From contig DJET01000005.1 in assembly GCA_002431945.1 (NCBI GenBank), forward strand, positions 113,877 through 147,930: a stretch of 34,054 nt of DNA. The letters are read 5' to 3'. The position numbers and the translations under genes were made by a program. The first letter of the stretch is position 1, and each line of letters opens with the position of its first letter. Shown here one piece after another: positions 5,413 to 13,885 of this stretch. Below the pieces are notes generated by a model that had not been told where the DNA came from, ran no database searches, and saw only the letters and a program-made list of their open reading frames with translations. The DNA is from Ruminococcaceae bacterium UBA5891 (GTDB lineage: Bacteria; Bacillota; Clostridia; Oscillospirales; Acutalibacteraceae).

Positions 5413-8250
5413 TTAAAGTAATTTCTTTAAGAATTTGCCTGTATACGATTTTTCGCACGCCGCTATTTTTTCGGGTGTGCCGGTGCAAACCACCGTGCCG
5501 CCCCTGTCGCCGCCCTCCGGTCCTAAATCTATAATATGGTCGGCGGTTTTTATAACGTCGAGGTTGTGCTCTATTACAAGCACCGTGTTGCCCGAATCCA
5601 CAAAGCGCTGCAAAACCTCGATAAGCTTATGCACGTCCGCCGTGTGGAGACCTGTTGTGGGTTCGTCTAAAATATAGATCGTTTTGCCTGTACTGCGCTT
5701 TGAAAGCTCGGTTGCAAGCTTAACACGCTGTGCTTCGCCGCCCGAAAGTGTGGTTGCGGGCTGACCTATTTTTATATACCCAAGTCCCACGTCGAACAGG
5801 GTTTTAAGCTTGCGGTATATCCTCGGTATGCTTTCAAAGAACTGCATACCCTCTTCAACCGTCATTTCAAGCACGTCGTAAATGCTTTTGCCTTTGTATT
5901 TAATACTGAGCGTTTCACGGTTATAGCGCTTGCCCTCGCATACCTCGCACGGCACATAAATATCCGGCAAAAAGTGCATTTCTATTTTCAAAATACCGTC
6001 GCCCTGACAGGCTTCGCATCTGCCGCCCTTTACGTTAAAGGAAAAGCGGCCTGCGGTGTAGCCGTGGGTTTTTGCGTCTTTGGTAGAGGCGAATAGCTCC
6101 CGTATATCGCCGAAAACGCCAGTATATGTCGCGGGGTTGGAACGCGGCGTTCTGCCGATAGGCGCCTGATCTATATTTATAACCTTGTCAAGATTTTCTA
6201 TGCCCGAAAACGATTTGAATTTGCCGGGTATGGTTTTTGCACGGTTAAGCTTGTTAGCAAGCACCTTATAAACAATATCGTTTACAAACGAGGACTTGCC
6301 GCTGCCCGAAACGCCCGTAACGCAGGTGAATGTACCGAGCGGTATTTTAACGTTTATTTTTTTTAGGTTATTTTCAGCCGCGCCCTTTATTTCAAGGAAT
6401 TCACCGTTGCCCGTTCGCCTTTTTTGCGGCACCGGTATTTTTTTTCTGCCGGTAAGATAGTCCGAGGTTACAGACTCGGTGCATTTTTCAAGCTCCGGCA
6501 CGGTTCCCGAAAATACAATGTTTCCGCCGTGTATTCCCGCGCCGGGGCCTACGTCTACAATATAATCCGCGGCGCGCATTGTATCCTCATCGTGCTCTAC
6601 CACGATAACGGTATTGCCGAGATCCCTAAGCCGTTTAAGCGTGGCTATAAGGCGGTCATTATCGCGCTGATGAAGACCTATGCTCGGTTCGTCAAGAATA
6701 TAAAGCACGCCCATAAGGGAAGAGCCTATCTGTGTGGCAAGGCGTATACGCTGGCTCTCGCCGCCCGAAAGCGTGCCCGAAGACCTTGAAAGGTCAAGAT
6801 ATTCAAGCCCCACGCTTTCAAGGAAGGTAAGGCGCTCGCGTATTTCCTTTAAAATGGGCTTTGCTATAATTTCGTCGCGCTGACCGAATTTAAGCGAGGA
6901 TATAAATTTAAGCTCGTCGGAAACCGACATATCGCAAAGCTCTTTAATATTTTTGCCGCCCACGGTAACCGCAAGGTATTCGGGCTTTAAACGCGCGCCG
7001 TGGCAGTCGGGGCAGGGCAGAGCGGTCATATAGCTTTCAATTTCGGCGCGGGCATAATCGCTTGAGGTTTCCTTATAGCGCCTTTCAAGGTTATTTATAA
7101 CCCCTTCGAACGGAGCCTCGTACGTGCCGCTGCCTAAATCGTTTCCGCGCCTTAATTTAAGCTTAACGTCCCCCGTGCCGTACAGCACCGCGTGCTTTAC
7201 TTCGTCCGAAAGCTCGCCGTAGGGCGTGTTTATATCAAAGCCGTAATGCTCTGCAAGGCCGTTATAATACATAGTGGCAATAGTGCCGGAATCGGGGTAA
7301 AACCATGAATTTACGCCCCAGCCCGAAGCGCGTATAGCGCCGTCGATAAGCGATTTGCTTTCATCGTTTATAACAAGCGCCGGATTAACCTTCATAAATA
7401 TTCCGAGTCCCGTGCAGGTGGGGCAAGCCCCGAACGGACTGTTAAACGAAAACATTGTGGGGGTAAGTTCGGGTATGCTTATGCCGTGCTCGTCGCAGGC
7501 AAAGCTTTGCGAAAACTGCAATTCCTCGCCGCCTATTACGTCGGCTGCCACAAGACCGCCCGAAAGCTCCACCGCGGTTTCAATACTGTCTGCAAGGCGC
7601 GAGCGTATTTCCTCTTTTACAACAAGGCGGTCCACAACAATTTCTATTATATGCTTTTTGTTCTTTTCAAGCTTTATTTCTTCTGAAAGGTCGTAAATAT
7701 GGCCGTCTATCCTCACGCGCACATAGCCCTGCTTACGCGCGCGTTCAAGCTCCTTTGTGTGTTCGCCCTTTCTGCCCTTTACAATGGGGGAGAGTATTTG
7801 TATTTTACTGCCCGAAGGCAATTCCATTATTCTGTCTACGATCTGGTCGGTGGTCTGGCGGCTTATTTCCTTACCGCAAACAGGGCAGTGCGGAATACCT
7901 ACGCGCGCATACAAAAGGCGCAGGTAATCGTATATTTCGGTAACCGTTCCTACCGTAGAGCGCGGATTTTTCGAAGTGGTTTTCTGATCAATTGAAATTG
8001 CGGGCGAAAGACCGTCTATGCTGTCTACGTTGGGCTTTTCCATTTGCCCTAAAAACTGACGCGCATATGATGAAAGCGATTCGACATACCGCCTTTGCCC
8101 CTCGGCGTATATTGTATCGAACGCAAGCGAGGATTTGCCGCTGCCAGAAAGCCCCGTAAAAACAATAAGCTTATCGCGCGGTATCTCAACGTCTACATTT
8201 TTTAAATTATGCTCTCTTGCGCCGTGGATTATAATTTTATCGTTTGCCAA
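5413..8250 (-). CDS. uvrA: Excinuclease ABC subunit A
   Basis: UvrA is the damage-recognition ATPase of nucleotide excision repair; a dimer scans DNA and loads UvrB. Both ABC ATPase halves are intact. The first has Walker A GLSGSGKSS (about 33-41), signature LSGGESQRIRLA and Walker B LYILDEPSIGLH. The second has GVSGSGKSS, LSGGEAQRVKLA and IYILDEPTTGLH. Zinc-binding CPVC, CPTC and CEAC...CEVC pairs are present, the last in the usual C-terminal finger. I choose the TTG at 8250 (945 aa, normal length) because AAAAGGGGAC precedes it and the product then begins as in other UvrA proteins. The ATG at 8283 would add 11 unusual residues and has no ribosome binding site. It has its own promoter with a LexA-like box, and is separated from the upstream glycosyltransferase gene by a terminator. 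Confidence 0.98.
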   Translation of the reverse strand: MANDKIIIHGAREHNLKNVDVEIPRDKLIVFTGLSGSGKSSLAFDTIYAEGQRRYVESLSSYARQFLGQMEKPNVDSIDGLSPAISIDQKTTSKNPRSTVGTVTEIYDYLRLLYARVGIPHCPVCGKEISRQTTDQIVDRIMELPSGSKIQILSPIVKGRKGEHTKELERARKQGYVRVRIDGHIYDLSEEIKLEKNKKHIIEIVVDRLVVKEEIRSRLADSIETAVELSGGLVAADVIGGEELQFSQSFACDEHGISIPELTPTMFSFNSPFGACPTCTGLGIFMKVNPALVINDESKSLIDGAIRASGWGVNSWFYPDSGTIATMYYNGLAEHYGFDINTPYGELSDEVKHAVLYGTGDVKLKLRRGNDLGSGTYEAPFEGVINNLERRYKETSSDYARAEIESYMTALPCPDCHGARLKPEYLAVTVGGKNIKELCDMSVSDELKFISSLKFGQRDEIIAKPILKEIRERLTFLESVGLEYLDLSRSSGTLSGGESQRIRLATQIGSSLMGVLYILDEPSIGLHQRDNDRLIATLKRLRDLGNTVIVVEHDEDTMRAADYIVDVGPGAGIHGGNIVFSGTVPELEKCTESVTSDYLTGRKKIPVPQKRRTGNGEFLEIKGAAENNLKKINVKIPLGTFTCVTGVSGSGKSSFVNDIVYKVLANKLNRAKTIPGKFKSFSGIENLDKVINIDQAPIGRTPRSNPATYTGVFGDIRELFASTKDAKTHGYTAGRFSFNVKGGRCEACQGDGILKIEMHFLPDIYVPCEVCEGKRYNRETLSIKYKGKSIYDVLEMTVEEGMQFFESIPRIYRKLKTLFDVGLGYIKIGQPATTLSGGEAQRVKLATELSKRSTGKTIYILDEPTTGLHTADVHKLIEVLQRFVDSGNTVLVIEHNLDVIKTADHIIDLGPEGGDRGGTVVCTGTPEKIAACEKSYTGKFLKKLL

Positions 8251-8290
8251 AAAAACGTCCCCTTTTATTTCAGTATGCCCCATACATATC

Positions 8291-8306
8291 CGAAAACAAA
8301 TGTTCG
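8291..8306 (-). promoter_or_regulatory. LexA-like (SOS) box at the uvrA promoter
   Basis: On the minus strand the sequence CGAACATTTGTTTTCG fits the Gram-positive LexA/DinR consensus CGAACRNRYGTTYC at 12 of 14 positions. It lies 5 bases downstream of the -10 box, over the expected transcription start, where repressor would block initiation. uvrA is a classical SOS gene, which supports the reading. Confidence 0.6.
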
Positions 8307-8311
8307 TTACT

Positions 8312-8340
8312 ATTTTACAGCATTTTTCAAAAAAAGTAAA
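8312..8340 (-). promoter_or_regulatory. Promoter of uvrA
   Basis: On the minus strand TTTACT (8340-8335) and TAAAAT (8317-8312) are 17 bases apart, with 4/6 and 5/6 matches to the sigma-A boxes. They sit between the upstream terminator and the LexA-like box. Confidence 0.55.
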
Positions 8341-8350
8341 GTACGGATTT

Positions 8351-8387
8351 ATAAAATCAGGCCGGTCTGTAATCGACCGACCTGATT
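8351..8387 (-). terminator. Terminator of the uvrB-glycosyltransferase unit
   Basis: A 13-bp stem (8355-8367 with 8375-8387, one G-U pair in the minus-strand RNA) with a 7-base loop is followed by a TTTTAT run on the minus strand. It begins 9 bases after the glycosyltransferase stop and isolates that unit from uvrA. Confidence 0.8.
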
Positions 8388-8396
8388 GTGTAATTT

Positions 8397-9350
8397 CTAT
8401 TTTTCGTTTTCTAAGTCTTCTTCAATAATGTATTTTGGTCTTGCCTTTGCTTCAAGGTAAATTTTACCTATATATTCGCCTATTATTCCGAGCGACAGCA
8501 TTATAAGCCCGCCGATAGCCCAAACCGAGCATATAACGCTTGCCCAGCCCGGTACGGTTGCGCCTATTGCCCAGCGGACTATAAAGTTTATCAGCATAAG
8601 TATGCTTACGGCGAAGATCAGAAAGCCGATAATGGTTATATACCGTATGGGCTTTGACGAAAGCGAGGTTATCCCCTCTAATGCAAAGGAAATCATTTTT
8701 TTAAGCGGATATTTGCTTTCCCCTGCAAAGCGCTCGGTTCTTTCATAGTAAACAGAAGAGGTCTTGTAGCCTATCATGGGTACTATTCCGCGCAAAAAAA
8801 GGTTGACCTCTTTAAATTCCGCAAGACCTTCTAACGCTCTTTTGGACATAAGCCTGTAATCGGCGTGGTTAAATACCGTTTCGGCTCCCAAAAAATTCAT
8901 AACCCTGTAAAATGCTTCGGCGGTGAATTTTTTGAAAAAAGTATCTGTTTTGCGTTTTGAACGTACGCCGTAAACGATATCGCAGCCGCCGTAATATTCT
9001 TTTAGCATTTCGTCTGCGGCGTTTATATCGTCCTGCAGGTCGGCGTCCATTGAAATTGTTACGTCGGCTTTGTCTTTGGCGGTCATAAGGCCTGCCAGCA
9101 AAGCGTTTTGGTGGCCGCGGTTGCGGCTTAAATTAACTCCGGTGAAAATCCCGTCGTCATTATGCAGGGCTTTTATTATTTCCCATGTTTTATCCTTAGA
9201 ACCGTCGTTTACAAACATAACGCGGCTTTTGTCGCTTACGGTTTTATCCTCAATAAGCTTTTTAAGCTTTAAGCCAAGCCGCTTTGCGGTTTCGGGCAAA
9301 ACCGCTTCCTCGTTATAGCAGGGAACGACAATATAAAGTATATCGGGCAT
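8397..9350 (-). CDS. GT2 family membrane glycosyltransferase (DPM1/GtrB-like)
   Basis: The GT-A fold occupies about residues 1-225: IVVPCYNEE at the start, FVNDGSKDKTW, LSRNRGHQNALLAG and the metal-binding SMDADLQD (DAD at about 102-104). RFAGESKYPLKKM marks the membrane-proximal end. Two membrane helices follow (about 236-258 and 270-294), then a basic tail. This architecture belongs to enzymes that transfer glucose or another sugar from a nucleotide donor to undecaprenyl phosphate on the cytoplasmic face, to be used later in decorating wall polymers. The start at 9350 has AAAGGA 9 bases upstream; the ATG at 9359 directly abuts that site. It lies 28 bases after the uvrB stop and is probably cotranscribed with uvrB. 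Its link to DNA repair appears to be position only. Confidence 0.9.
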   Translation of the reverse strand: MPDILYIVVPCYNEEAVLPETAKRLGLKLKKLIEDKTVSDKSRVMFVNDGSKDKTWEIIKALHNDDGIFTGVNLSRNRGHQNALLAGLMTAKDKADVTISMDADLQDDINAADEMLKEYYGGCDIVYGVRSKRKTDTFFKKFTAEAFYRVMNFLGAETVFNHADYRLMSKRALEGLAEFKEVNLFLRGIVPMIGYKTSSVYYERTERFAGESKYPLKKMISFALEGITSLSSKPIRYITIIGFLIFAVSILMLINFIVRWAIGATVPGWASVICSVWAIGGLIMLSLGIIGEYIGKIYLEAKARPKYIIEEDLENEK

Positions 9351-9378
9351 TGTATTCATTCCTTTCGGAAAAGCTGTT

Positions 9379-11337
9379 TTATTTACCTTCGCGCAGCTTA
9401 TTTATTTTATCGCGCAAATAGGCGGCATGCTCAAATTCAAGTATCTTAGCCGCCTGCTTCATTTCGTTTGTAAGGCGTTTTATCTCAGCCTCGCGCTCTA
9501 AGCGGGACATTTTGGATACAGGCTTATCGCTTTTAACCTTTTGACCGATTTCTATTATGTCGCGCACGTCCTTTATTACCGATTTCGGCGTTATGCCGTG
9601 CTCCTCGTTATAGCGGCTTTGTATTGCGCGGCGGCGCTCGGTCTCGGTTATTGCGCGCTCCATAGAGGGCGTTACGCTGTCGGCGTACATTATAACCTCG
9701 CCGCGGGCGTTTCTTGCGGCTCTGCCTATTGTTTGCACAAGCGAGGTTTCGCTGCGCAAAAAGCCTTCTTTATCCGCGTCTAATATTGCAACAAGCGATA
9801 CTTCGGGTATATCAAGGCCCTCGCGCAGCAGGTTTATTCCCACAAGCACGTCAAATTCGCCGAGCCGCAGATCGCGTATTATCTCCATTCTTTCTATGGT
9901 GTCGATATCGTAGTGCATATATTTTACTTTTATATCAAGCCCCGAAAGATAATCTGTAAGATCCTCGGCCATTTTTTTGGTAAGCGTGGTAATAAGCACG
10001 CGCTCGTTACGCGCGGTACGCATATTTATTTCCGAAACAAGGTTGTCTATCTGACCCTCGCTCGGTCTTACAGATATGAGCGGGTCAAGAAGTCCGGTAG
10101 GACGTATCACCTGTTCTACTGTCTGTGCGGCATGGTTCTTTTCAAAATCGCCCGGTGTTGCCGAAACAAATACCGCCTGATTTACGTGATTGTAAAATTC
10201 TTCAAAATTAAGCGGACGGTTATCAAAGGCAGAGGGAAGCCTGAACCCGTATTTAACAAGATTTTCCTTTCTTGCGCGGTCGCCGCCGTACATACCGCGT
10301 ACCTGCGGCAGCGTTACGTGGGATTCGTCCACAAAAAGCAGATAATCGCCGGGAAAGTAATCAAGCAGTGTTGAAGGAACGCTTCCAGGTTTTCTGCGCG
10401 AAAGCACCCTTGAGTAGTTTTCAACGCCCTTGCAGGTGCCTATTTCCCTGAGCATTTCAATATCGTATTCGGTGCGCTGGCGTATACGCTGCGCCTCGAT
10501 AAGCTGACCGTTTTCGTTAAAAAACCTTACGCGCTCTTCCATTTCTTCCTTAATTTCGTTAAGAGCGTCCTCAAGCTTATCGTGCGAAACTATATAATGC
10601 GACGCCGGGTATATCGCCGCATGGGATAAAAACGCCTTTACCTCGCCCGTAACGGTGTTTATTTCGCTTATGCGGTCTATCTCATCACCGAAAAACTCCA
10701 CGCGTATTGCGTTTTCATATGCGTTTGCAGGGTATATTTCCACCGTGTCTCCTCTTACCCTGAATTTGTTGCGCACAAAATTTATATCGTTGCGTTCATA
10801 CTGTAAATCCACAAGCTTGTGAAGAAGCTCGTCCCTGCTTTTTTCCATACCCGTTCTGAGCGAGATGACCATACTTTTATAATCGATAGGGTCGCCGAGC
10901 GAATATATGCAGGAAACGCTTGCTACTATTATTACGTCCCTGCGCTCGGAAAGCGCGCAGGTTGCCGAGTGGCGCAGCTTATCTATTTCATCGTTTATTG
11001 CCGAATCCTTTTCAATATAAGTGTCGCTGCCCGGTATATACGCTTCGGGCTGGTAGTAGTCGTAATAGGAAACAAAATATTCCACCGCATTTTCGGGGAA
11101 GAATTCCCGAAACTCACTGCACAGCTGTGCGGCAAGGGTTTTATTGTGGGCTAAAACGAGCGTCGGGCGGTTGACATTTGCTATTATATTCGCCATAGTA
11201 AAGGTTTTGCCCGAACCCGTAACGCCTAACAAAACCTGTTCTTTTAAGCCGTTTTTAATGCCGTTTGAAAGCTTTTCAATAGCCTCAGGCTGATCTCCCG
11301 TAGGCTTGTATTTTGAATGTAAAACAAATTTATCCAC
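9379..11337 (-). CDS. uvrB: Excinuclease ABC subunit B
   Basis: UvrB is the helicase-like central subunit of nucleotide excision repair; it is loaded by UvrA, verifies the lesion and recruits UvrC. The 652-residue product has normal length. Visible are Walker A GVTGSGKT (38-45) and the damage-probing beta-hairpin region with YYDYYQPEAYIP (91-102). Also present are DESH (337-340), SATPGD, the helicase motif VI QTIGRAARN (535-543) and the C-terminal UVR helical hairpin that binds UvrC (about 611-650). The start is GTG at 11337 with AAAGGAG 10 bases before it. No LexA-like box was found upstream, unlike uvrA. The gene lies just downstream of tRNA-Arg and its terminator, and the glycosyltransferase gene follows after a short gap. 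Confidence 0.98.
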   Translation of the reverse strand: MDKFVLHSKYKPTGDQPEAIEKLSNGIKNGLKEQVLLGVTGSGKTFTMANIIANVNRPTLVLAHNKTLAAQLCSEFREFFPENAVEYFVSYYDYYQPEAYIPGSDTYIEKDSAINDEIDKLRHSATCALSERRDVIIVASVSCIYSLGDPIDYKSMVISLRTGMEKSRDELLHKLVDLQYERNDINFVRNKFRVRGDTVEIYPANAYENAIRVEFFGDEIDRISEINTVTGEVKAFLSHAAIYPASHYIVSHDKLEDALNEIKEEMEERVRFFNENGQLIEAQRIRQRTEYDIEMLREIGTCKGVENYSRVLSRRKPGSVPSTLLDYFPGDYLLFVDESHVTLPQVRGMYGGDRARKENLVKYGFRLPSAFDNRPLNFEEFYNHVNQAVFVSATPGDFEKNHAAQTVEQVIRPTGLLDPLISVRPSEGQIDNLVSEINMRTARNERVLITTLTKKMAEDLTDYLSGLDIKVKYMHYDIDTIERMEIIRDLRLGEFDVLVGINLLREGLDIPEVSLVAILDADKEGFLRSETSLVQTIGRAARNARGEVIMYADSVTPSMERAITETERRRAIQSRYNEEHGITPKSVIKDVRDIIEIGQKVKSDKPVSKMSRLEREAEIKRLTNEMKQAAKILEFEHAAYLRDKINKLREGK

Positions 11338-11420
11338 CGGTAATTGCTCCTTTGCGGTGCTTAGCGATAAGGTTAATGCTTTTTTATAAAAGCTTATTGA
11401 AATAAGCTGTTTGATGAAAT

Positions 11421-11457
11421 AAAAATCGGCAAGCCTATAATAAGGCTTACCGATTTT
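11421..11457 (-). terminator. Terminator of tRNA-Arg
   Basis: An 8-bp stem (11422-11429 with 11450-11457) continues after one mismatch into AAGCCT/AGGCTT with a 6-base loop. On the minus strand the stem runs out into T5. It starts immediately after the CCA end of the tRNA gene. Confidence 0.85.
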
Positions 11458-11534
11458 TGGCGTTCCCGAGGTGATTCGAACACCCGACCTACCGCTTAGG
11501 AGGCGGTCGCTCTATCCAGCTGAGCTACGGAAAC
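11458..11534 (-). tRNA. tRNA-Arg (anticodon CCU)
   Basis: On the minus strand a complete cloverleaf is visible. The acceptor is GTTTCCG with CGGGAAC (one G-U pair), and the D arm is GCTC/GAGC. The anticodon stem is ACCGC/GCGGT with loop CTCCTAA, giving anticodon CCT. The variable loop is five bases, and the T arm is GGGTG/CACCT with loop TTCGAAT. The CCA end is encoded (11460-11458). It reads AGG codons. It has a strong promoter and a terminator of its own, so it is an independent transcription unit. No integrase or duplicated tRNA 3' end is seen nearby, so it is not serving as an attachment site in this window. Confidence 0.97.
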
Positions 11535-11585
11535 ATTGCAACTTAAGCTTTCAAAAAATCTTAAAAGCCGTGTTAAGTATCTGTA

Positions 11586-11614
11586 ATTATACCATAAAGA
11601 TACGGCAAGGTCAA
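11586..11614 (-). promoter_or_regulatory. Promoter of tRNA-Arg
   Basis: On the minus strand TTGACC (11614-11609) and TATAAT (11591-11586) are exactly 17 bases apart, 5/6 and 6/6 matches to consensus. The expected start leaves a leader of about 45 bases before the mature tRNA. Confidence 0.85.
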
Positions 11615-11697
11615 GTTTTATTTGTTTTATAAAAAAACAACTCTGTGTGAAATTATTTTGCCGAAAAAGACTGCAAAAATGCATATGCGGCGTTTTA

Positions 11698-12573
11698 TTA
11701 AAAGTGCTGCGCCGTATCGCTTGCCTGCTTTTTGAGATTTAAGTCTTTGCGGTACTGCTGGGGCGTAGTGCCGCAGTAGTGTTCAAACGCGTTGAAAAAA
11801 GACGAGTAATGAAGATAGCCTATAATTTCCGATATCCTTTTTGCGGAAAGATCGGTTTCCTGCAAAAGTCTCCGCGCTTCGTTCATACGTATTGAAACAA
11901 GATATTCTTCAATGCTTTTTCCGGTATCCTGTTTGAAAATTCGGTACAGGTGGGAACGGTTTATATTAAGCTGTGCGGAAATATCGGATATCTTTATGGA
12001 ATTTGAAAAGTTAAACTGTATGTATTTTTTTACATTGTAAACGATTTCGCGGTGTATTTCGCGCGGCGAGGCATTTTGCAGTATATCGGTGACATTGCTG
12101 ATATCATAATGAGAAATAAGCTTAAACAGGTATTCAAGCTTTTTAAACTGTGTTTGCGAGGAAACGGAAAGGTTTTCCGCCGCTTCCTTTATCAGCCCGC
12201 AAAGATTATCGGACGGGGCGGAGACAGCCACCTTGCCGTTTCTGAAAACAGTTCTTTCTATGAGCTTTTTTGCCAGCTTTCCGTCAAATGCAAAAAAATA
12301 AAATTCATAAGGATCGGTGCCGCTTGCCGAGTGAACGGTTAACACGTTAGGTCTGAATATAAAAGAATCGCCCGCGCCGACGGTATGCGCCTCATTTTCA
12401 CATTCTATTGTGCCGAAGCCGGATTTTACATAATGAATTATGTACATATCACGATAATTTGAATAGGTATAGTTCGGGGTGCATTTATCCCAGCCGACCT
12501 GCAAAAGATTAAGATAATCATTTTTTTCGGAATTGAGAATGTTGCAAAAAAACCTTTTTTGCTCTTCGGGCAT
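11698..12573 (-). CDS. AraC-family transcriptional regulator with cupin sensor domain
   Basis: The 291-residue protein has an N-terminal beta-rich cupin domain for ligand sensing (about 20-160; YIIHYVKSGFGTIECE and HTVGAGDSFIFRP are typical). The C-terminal double helix-turn-helix spans about 180-285 (ISDISAQLNINRSHLYRIFK and ISEIIGYLHYSSFFNAFEHY). The closing GTTPQQYRK is the AraC signature end. It binds direct repeats and activates when its sugar is bound. The start at 12573 is preferred because AGAGGT lies about 9 bases before it; the longer frame to 12615 has no such site. It is divergent from the transporter and surface-protein genes that begin at 12856, so it most likely activates that locus and perhaps represses itself. 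The ligand is unknown. Confidence 0.93.
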   Translation of the reverse strand: MPEEQKRFFCNILNSEKNDYLNLLQVGWDKCTPNYTYSNYRDMYIIHYVKSGFGTIECENEAHTVGAGDSFIFRPNVLTVHSASGTDPYEFYFFAFDGKLAKKLIERTVFRNGKVAVSAPSDNLCGLIKEAAENLSVSSQTQFKKLEYLFKLISHYDISNVTDILQNASPREIHREIVYNVKKYIQFNFSNSIKISDISAQLNINRSHLYRIFKQDTGKSIEEYLVSIRMNEARRLLQETDLSAKRISEIIGYLHYSSFFNAFEHYCGTTPQQYRKDLNLKKQASDTAQHF

Positions 12574-12642
12574 ATTCTTTACCTCTTTTCTGTTTTCAAT
12601 ACCCTTATTATACATATTTCAGAATTATTTTCAAGACCTATT

Positions 12643-12827
12643 GCAACAAAAAAGGAAAATTGGATATTTCAGGAAATTTTAAAATTCAGTCGGTCTTTTA
12701 ATCAAAATGTATTTTTTTATTGCTTTTTTATATTTTTTTTGTATGAAATGAGCAACAAAAAGTAATTTTCAAATAGTATCTGCAACATTAGACTATTTCT
12801 TAAACGGCGCGTCTGTGGTATCATAAT
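12643..12827 (+). promoter_or_regulatory. Divergent control region with extended -10 promoter
   Basis: The 282-base gap between the regulator and the first permease is very A/T-rich. On the plus strand TGG-TATCAT (12816-12824) is an extended -10 box, with CATAAT overlapping it. No good -35 box is present, as expected for an activator-dependent promoter. The hexamer GCAACA occurs at 12643, 12752 and 12782; the first two copies continue as AAAA. The last lies at the -35 region and could be an AraC half-site. Both the boxes and the operator reading are tentative. Confidence 0.4.
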
Positions 12828-12850
12828 TATACAGTTTAATTGGGGGCGAT

Positions 12851-12880
12851 ATGCATTGCGAAGAAAGCGTTTCCGCTTAA
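12851..12880 (+). other. Nine-codon out-of-frame ORF overlapping the permease start
   Basis: ATG at 12851 begins a frame (MHCEESVSA, stop TAA) that shares the GGGGG ribosome binding site at 12842-12846 with the TTG start of the permease at 12856. The ATG is only 4 bases from that site and the TTG 9 bases, so ribosomes may be divided between the two starts. Confidence 0.35.
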
Positions 12881-13815
12881 AAAACGGGTTTGCAAACATA
12901 ACCGCGGATTTATTGCGTTATGTATTCTTTATATCATTCAGCTTTGTGTTGCTTTATCCGTTTGTATACATAATAATCAATTCCTTTAAAAGCTTTTCGG
13001 ATACATATGACCCGACGGTGGTATGGGTTCCTAAAAATATCTCGGCTGAAAATTTATCGTATGCCGTTAAGTGCTTTAATGCGGTCTCTGCGTTTGCGAA
13101 TACGTTTTTTTATGAGATAGGGGCGTCGATAGTGCAGTTTTGCTCGTGCGCGGTTGCCGCTTACGGTCTTTCGCGTTATAAGTTCAAGGGCAGGGGAATC
13201 CTTACAGGCATTATGATACTTACGATATTGGTTCCCAGTATGATGATAATAACCCCAAGCTATGTAAATTTCAGCCATATGGACTTTTTCGGGATATTAG
13301 GGCTTGTAAACAGGCTTACGGGAACGGATTTAAGGCCTAATCTTATAGGCACTCCGCTTGTGTTTTATCTGCCCTCGCTTTTAGGCGTGGGGCTTAAGGG
13401 CGGATTATTCATTTATATATATTCGCAGTTTTTTAAAAGCCTGCCCAAAGAGCTTGAGGAAGCGGCGTGGGTAGACGGCGCGGGACCTTGGAAAACATTT
13501 TTAAAAATTGTTATTCCGGCGTCCGGCTCGGCGCTTATAACGGTGCTGCTTTTTTCGGTTGTATGGCACTGGAACGATTATTACCTTGCGCAAATGTATA
13601 TGTCGGAAAATCCGACGTTCAGCGTCGCCCTTAATAATTTCAGCAGCAACACGGTTATGGCGGCGCTTGGGGTAGACGCCAATACCGCGATGATGATGTC
13701 GCTGCCGGTATTGCTTGCCGGCTGTTTAATGTATGTGCTTCCGCTTATAATTTTCTATATCCTTATACAGCGCAAATTTATAGCAAGCATTGCAACAAGC
13801 GGTATTGTGGGCTGA
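12856..13815 (+). CDS. Carbohydrate ABC transporter permease, MalG-like (CUT1 family)
   Basis: The 319-residue inner-membrane protein has six predicted membrane helices and the coupling loop EEAAWVDGAGPWKTFLKIVIP (about 201-221), which contacts the transporter ATPase. MalG-type features are the N-terminal helix followed by a long external loop (SFKSFSDTYDP) and the C-terminal end IQRKFIASIATSGIVG. The only in-frame start is TTG at 12856, with GGGGG 9 bases upstream. This is the first gene of the locus, and its immediate neighbour is a binding protein rather than a MalF partner. The likely partner is the MalF-like permease at 26187, or one of the central pair. No ATPase is encoded nearby. Confidence 0.93.
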   Translation: MRRKRFRLKNGFANITADLLRYVFFISFSFVLLYPFVYIIINSFKSFSDTYDPTVVWVPKNISAENLSYAVKCFNAVSAFANTFFYEIGASIVQFCSCAVAAYGLSRYKFKGRGILTGIMILTILVPSMMIITPSYVNFSHMDFFGILGLVNRLTGTDLRPNLIGTPLVFYLPSLLGVGLKGGLFIYIYSQFFKSLPKELEEAAWVDGAGPWKTFLKIVIPASGSALITVLLFSVVWHWNDYYLAQMYMSENPTFSVALNNFSSNTVMAALGVDANTAMMMSLPVLLAGCLMYVLPLIIFYILIQRKFIASIATSGIVG

Positions 13816-13885
13816 TACTTTAGTTGAATTATCCGTTTTAACAGAATACGGATTTTAAATTATTAAATTTAAAAGGAGAATTTTT

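Noticed and set aside
6424..6789. 121-aa plus-strand reading frame inside uvrA
   Set aside because: It is the shadow of a long conserved gene, without ribosome binding site or recognisable product; the same holds for the other opposite-strand frames in uvrA, uvrB and the binding proteins.
11341..11420. LexA box or clear promoter upstream of uvrB
   Set aside because: No GAAC-N4-GTTC-like site was found. A TATAAA exists on the minus strand, but no -35 box stands at a suitable distance.
11458..11534. tRNA-Arg as a phage or element attachment site
   Set aside because: No integrase gene, no duplicated tRNA 3' end and no mobile genes adjoin it; the phage segment lies 8 kb away.
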